Positions 31,216 through 31,220 of a stretch of 31,220 nt of DNA are shown here, in pieces (within the stretch, counting starts at the first letter, position 1; each line of letters starts with the position of its first letter). Location of the stretch: NCBI GenBank assembly GCA_900541475.1, contig UQJV01000023.1:1-31220 (forward strand). The letters run 5' to 3'. The notes beneath the pieces are model-generated. The model was not told where the DNA came from and searched no databases. It saw only the letters and a list, made by a program, of their open reading frames with translations. A program made the position numbers and the translations under genes. This DNA comes from an uncultured Collinsella sp. (GTDB taxonomy: Bacteria; Actinomycetota; Coriobacteriia; Coriobacteriales; Coriobacteriaceae).

Positions 31216-31220
31216 CAATA

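Noticed and set aside
1..31220. CRISPR arrays, insertion sequences, prophage or rRNA genes
   Set aside because: No regularly spaced direct-repeat array, transposase, integrase or rRNA sequence was seen. The only RNA gene recognised is the tRNA-Gly at the right end.

Overview
This window looks like the replication-origin region of a high-GC Gram-positive gut bacterium. It is most like a member of the Coriobacteriia, probably Collinsella. That assignment is an inference from the gene order, the many GTG starts, the actinobacterial-style dnaN-recF-DUF721-gyrB-gyrA run, the paired WYL regulators and the SpaA-type surface protein. No 16S rRNA gene is present to confirm it.

The layout is centred on the origin. 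Leftward (minus strand) from about 11.3 kb lie a GHKL-ATPase/winged-helix gene coupled to dnaA, then dnaN, recF, a DUF721 (DciA-like) gene, gyrB and gyrA. Rightward (plus strand) lie rpmH, rnpA, yidD, yidC, khpB (jag), rsmG, three perfect parS sites, parA, parB and a small membrane-protein gene. Two intergenic regions hold origin-like sequence. The dnaA-dnaN gap (7978-8215) has DnaA-box-like 9-mers, a run of five DnaA-trio triplets and an AT-rich stretch, in the same order as the B. subtilis unwinding region. The gap between the ATPase gene and rpmH (11291-11635) has a second cluster of the same TGTTGAAAA-type boxes. Together they suggest a bipartite oriC with an extra gene inserted upstream of dnaA.

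From 16.7 to 31.2 kb the genes are housekeeping or accessory. They are rlmN (minus), ddl and a DnaQ-DinG fusion (plus, overlapping), and two overlapping WYL regulators (minus, PafBC-like). Then come a 1029-residue membrane protein with a degenerate M28 peptidase fold split by a roughly 630-residue low-complexity insert, a small single-span membrane protein, a large LPATG-anchored adhesin with a thioester domain and six CnaB-like repeats (minus), and a tRNA-Gly(CCC).

The best candidates for something undescribed are three. The first is the ATPase/P-Q-rich linker/winged-helix protein translated just ahead of dnaA at the origin. The second is the membrane pseudo-peptidase with its giant acidic insert and a small membrane partner. 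The third is a pair of identical 12-bp palindromes (TTAGGTACCTAA) bracketing khpB-rsmG-parAB. Strong terminators were seen after gyrA, after DUF721, after khpB, between the small parB-linked gene and rlmN, between the pseudo-peptidase operon and the adhesin, and after the tRNA.
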